In this document: piece by piece, positions 51,135 through 51,703 of the stretch
Layout of the letters: each line of letters begins with the position of its first letter
Numbering within the stretch: the first letter of the stretch is position 1
Assembly: GCF_002087335.1 (NCBI RefSeq)
Contig: NZ_MWVJ01000048.1
Coordinates: 1 to 51,703 of the forward strand
Direction of reading: 5' to 3'
Origin: Pseudophaeobacter leonis
Lineage (GTDB): Bacteria; Pseudomonadota; Alphaproteobacteria; Rhodobacterales; Rhodobacteraceae
Length of the DNA: 51,703 nucleotides
The notes under the pieces: generated by a model
Seen by the model: only the letters and a program-made list of their open reading frames with translations
Databases searched by the model: none
What the model was told of the DNA's origin: nothing
Translations under genes and position numbers: made by a program

Positions 51135-51703
51135 TCAGGCTGGCTCGGCAATCGGGTTGGATAATCCCTCAAGCACCCGGATCGGGTTGGCCCGCCGGAC
51201 TTTGGTCATATGGCCGCGCTGCGGATGGGTCTGCTTGCTGACCTCGACCATAAACACGCCCCCAGCCAGCATGGCGGGCAGCTGCCTGCCGACCCGCTCA
51301 AACAGCGCGGCTGATTTTAACCAGAACCGTTTTTGGCTTGGCAAACCATATAGGGCTGCGGCGTGCCGCTCGATGGTGAATTCATGCAGGCGAAGCTGGT
51401 TTTCCAGCTGGGTCAGCGTATAGGGCCGCCCATAGCCAAATGGCGTCTTGTCCGAGCGCGCCCAGAACCCGGCCCGGTTCGGCACCACAAAGATTCCCCG
51501 CCCCCCAGGTCCCAACACGCGACGGCATTCCTCCAGAAGCTGGGTTGGCCGCTCCGAGGTCTCAAGGCCGTGCATCACCACCAGACGATCCACCCGGCCC
51601 GTCTCGATCGGCCAAATCGTCTCTTCGCACAGCACCGAAACATTGGGCAGACCCGCAGGCCATTGCATCACCCCCTGTGGCCCCGGCATCAGGGCGATAA
51701 CCC
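51135..51703 (-). CDS. Class I SAM-dependent methyltransferase (5' end outside window)
   Basis: C-terminal 188 or so residues of a Rossmann-fold methyltransferase; the reading frame continues past the window edge. The methyltransf_11-like part shows [40 protein letters not shown], in which VMHGLE is the post-II acidic/aromatic loop. The N-terminal glycine motif that binds SAM is missing because the gene is cut. Target unknown. Confidence 0.85.
   Translation of the reverse strand, partial: VIALMPGPQGVMQWPAGLPNVSVLCEETIWPIETGRVDRLVVMHGLETSERPTQLLEECRRVLGPGGRGIFVVPNRAGFWARSDKTPFGYGRPYTLTQLENQLRLHEFTIERHAAALYGLPSQKRFWLKSAALFERVGRQLPAMLAGGVFMVEVSKQTHPQRGHMTKVRRANPIRVLEGLSNPIAEPA

Overview
The window is GC-rich chromosomal DNA from an alphaproteobacterium, almost certainly a member of the Roseobacter group (Rhodobacteraceae). 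The evidence is the atpHAGDC order without the F0 genes, a fused sulfate adenylyltransferase/APS kinase, CIRCE-controlled groESL, an orphan Hint-domain protein, an H-type lectin, a DUF1150-hsp20 pair, UbiK next to Lgt, and the general protein sequence character. Genus and species cannot be fixed from the sequence alone. I see no phage, insertion sequence, CRISPR array, tRNA or rRNA. This is mostly core genome with a few accessory genes.

Left part (1-14 kb): the 3' end of carB; a secreted delta-class carbonic anhydrase; a 24-residue lipoprotein gene; a marR-MFP-RND efflux operon divergent from a FabH-type ketoacyl synthase; arsH translationally coupled to an HTH-like gene; a region of serial hairpins; thymidine kinase; and a tightly packed ybjN-proC-csaA-hydroxyacid dehydrogenase operon. 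Middle (14-32 kb): ubiK divergent from lgt-midA-pgeF; a Hint protein; an Lrp regulator divergent from trxB; a membrane [2Fe-2S]/adenylate cyclase; sat-cysC; a PhzF-like isomerase; heat-regulated hsp20-DUF1150; ydcH; purEK; and a DMT exporter-lipase-phnM cluster.

Right part (32-51.7 kb): GNAT acetyltransferase; groESL; a DUF2161 nuclease-fold protein; family II pyrophosphatase; a glycine-rich secreted protein; a HAD hydrolase; MaoC; ribF-ycgN-ltaE; an alpha/beta hydrolase; a DsbA-type isomerase; prs; a small unknown gene; the H-type lectin; the F1 ATP synthase operon; and the end of a methyltransferase gene.

Two window-wide patterns matter. First, about 18 small indels break 16 genes, including essential ones (atpD, atpG, carB, purK, sat). 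Correcting each one restores a normal-length protein, so I read them as sequence or assembly errors and not as pseudogenes; such genes are listed as single CDS spanning all fragments. Second, many gene ends are followed by, or overlap, short degenerate tandem arrays (9-18 bp units). Three of them have a 13-bp period that starts exactly at a stop codon, although the unit sequences differ. This is the least explained signal I found. I did not find a clearly new multigene system.
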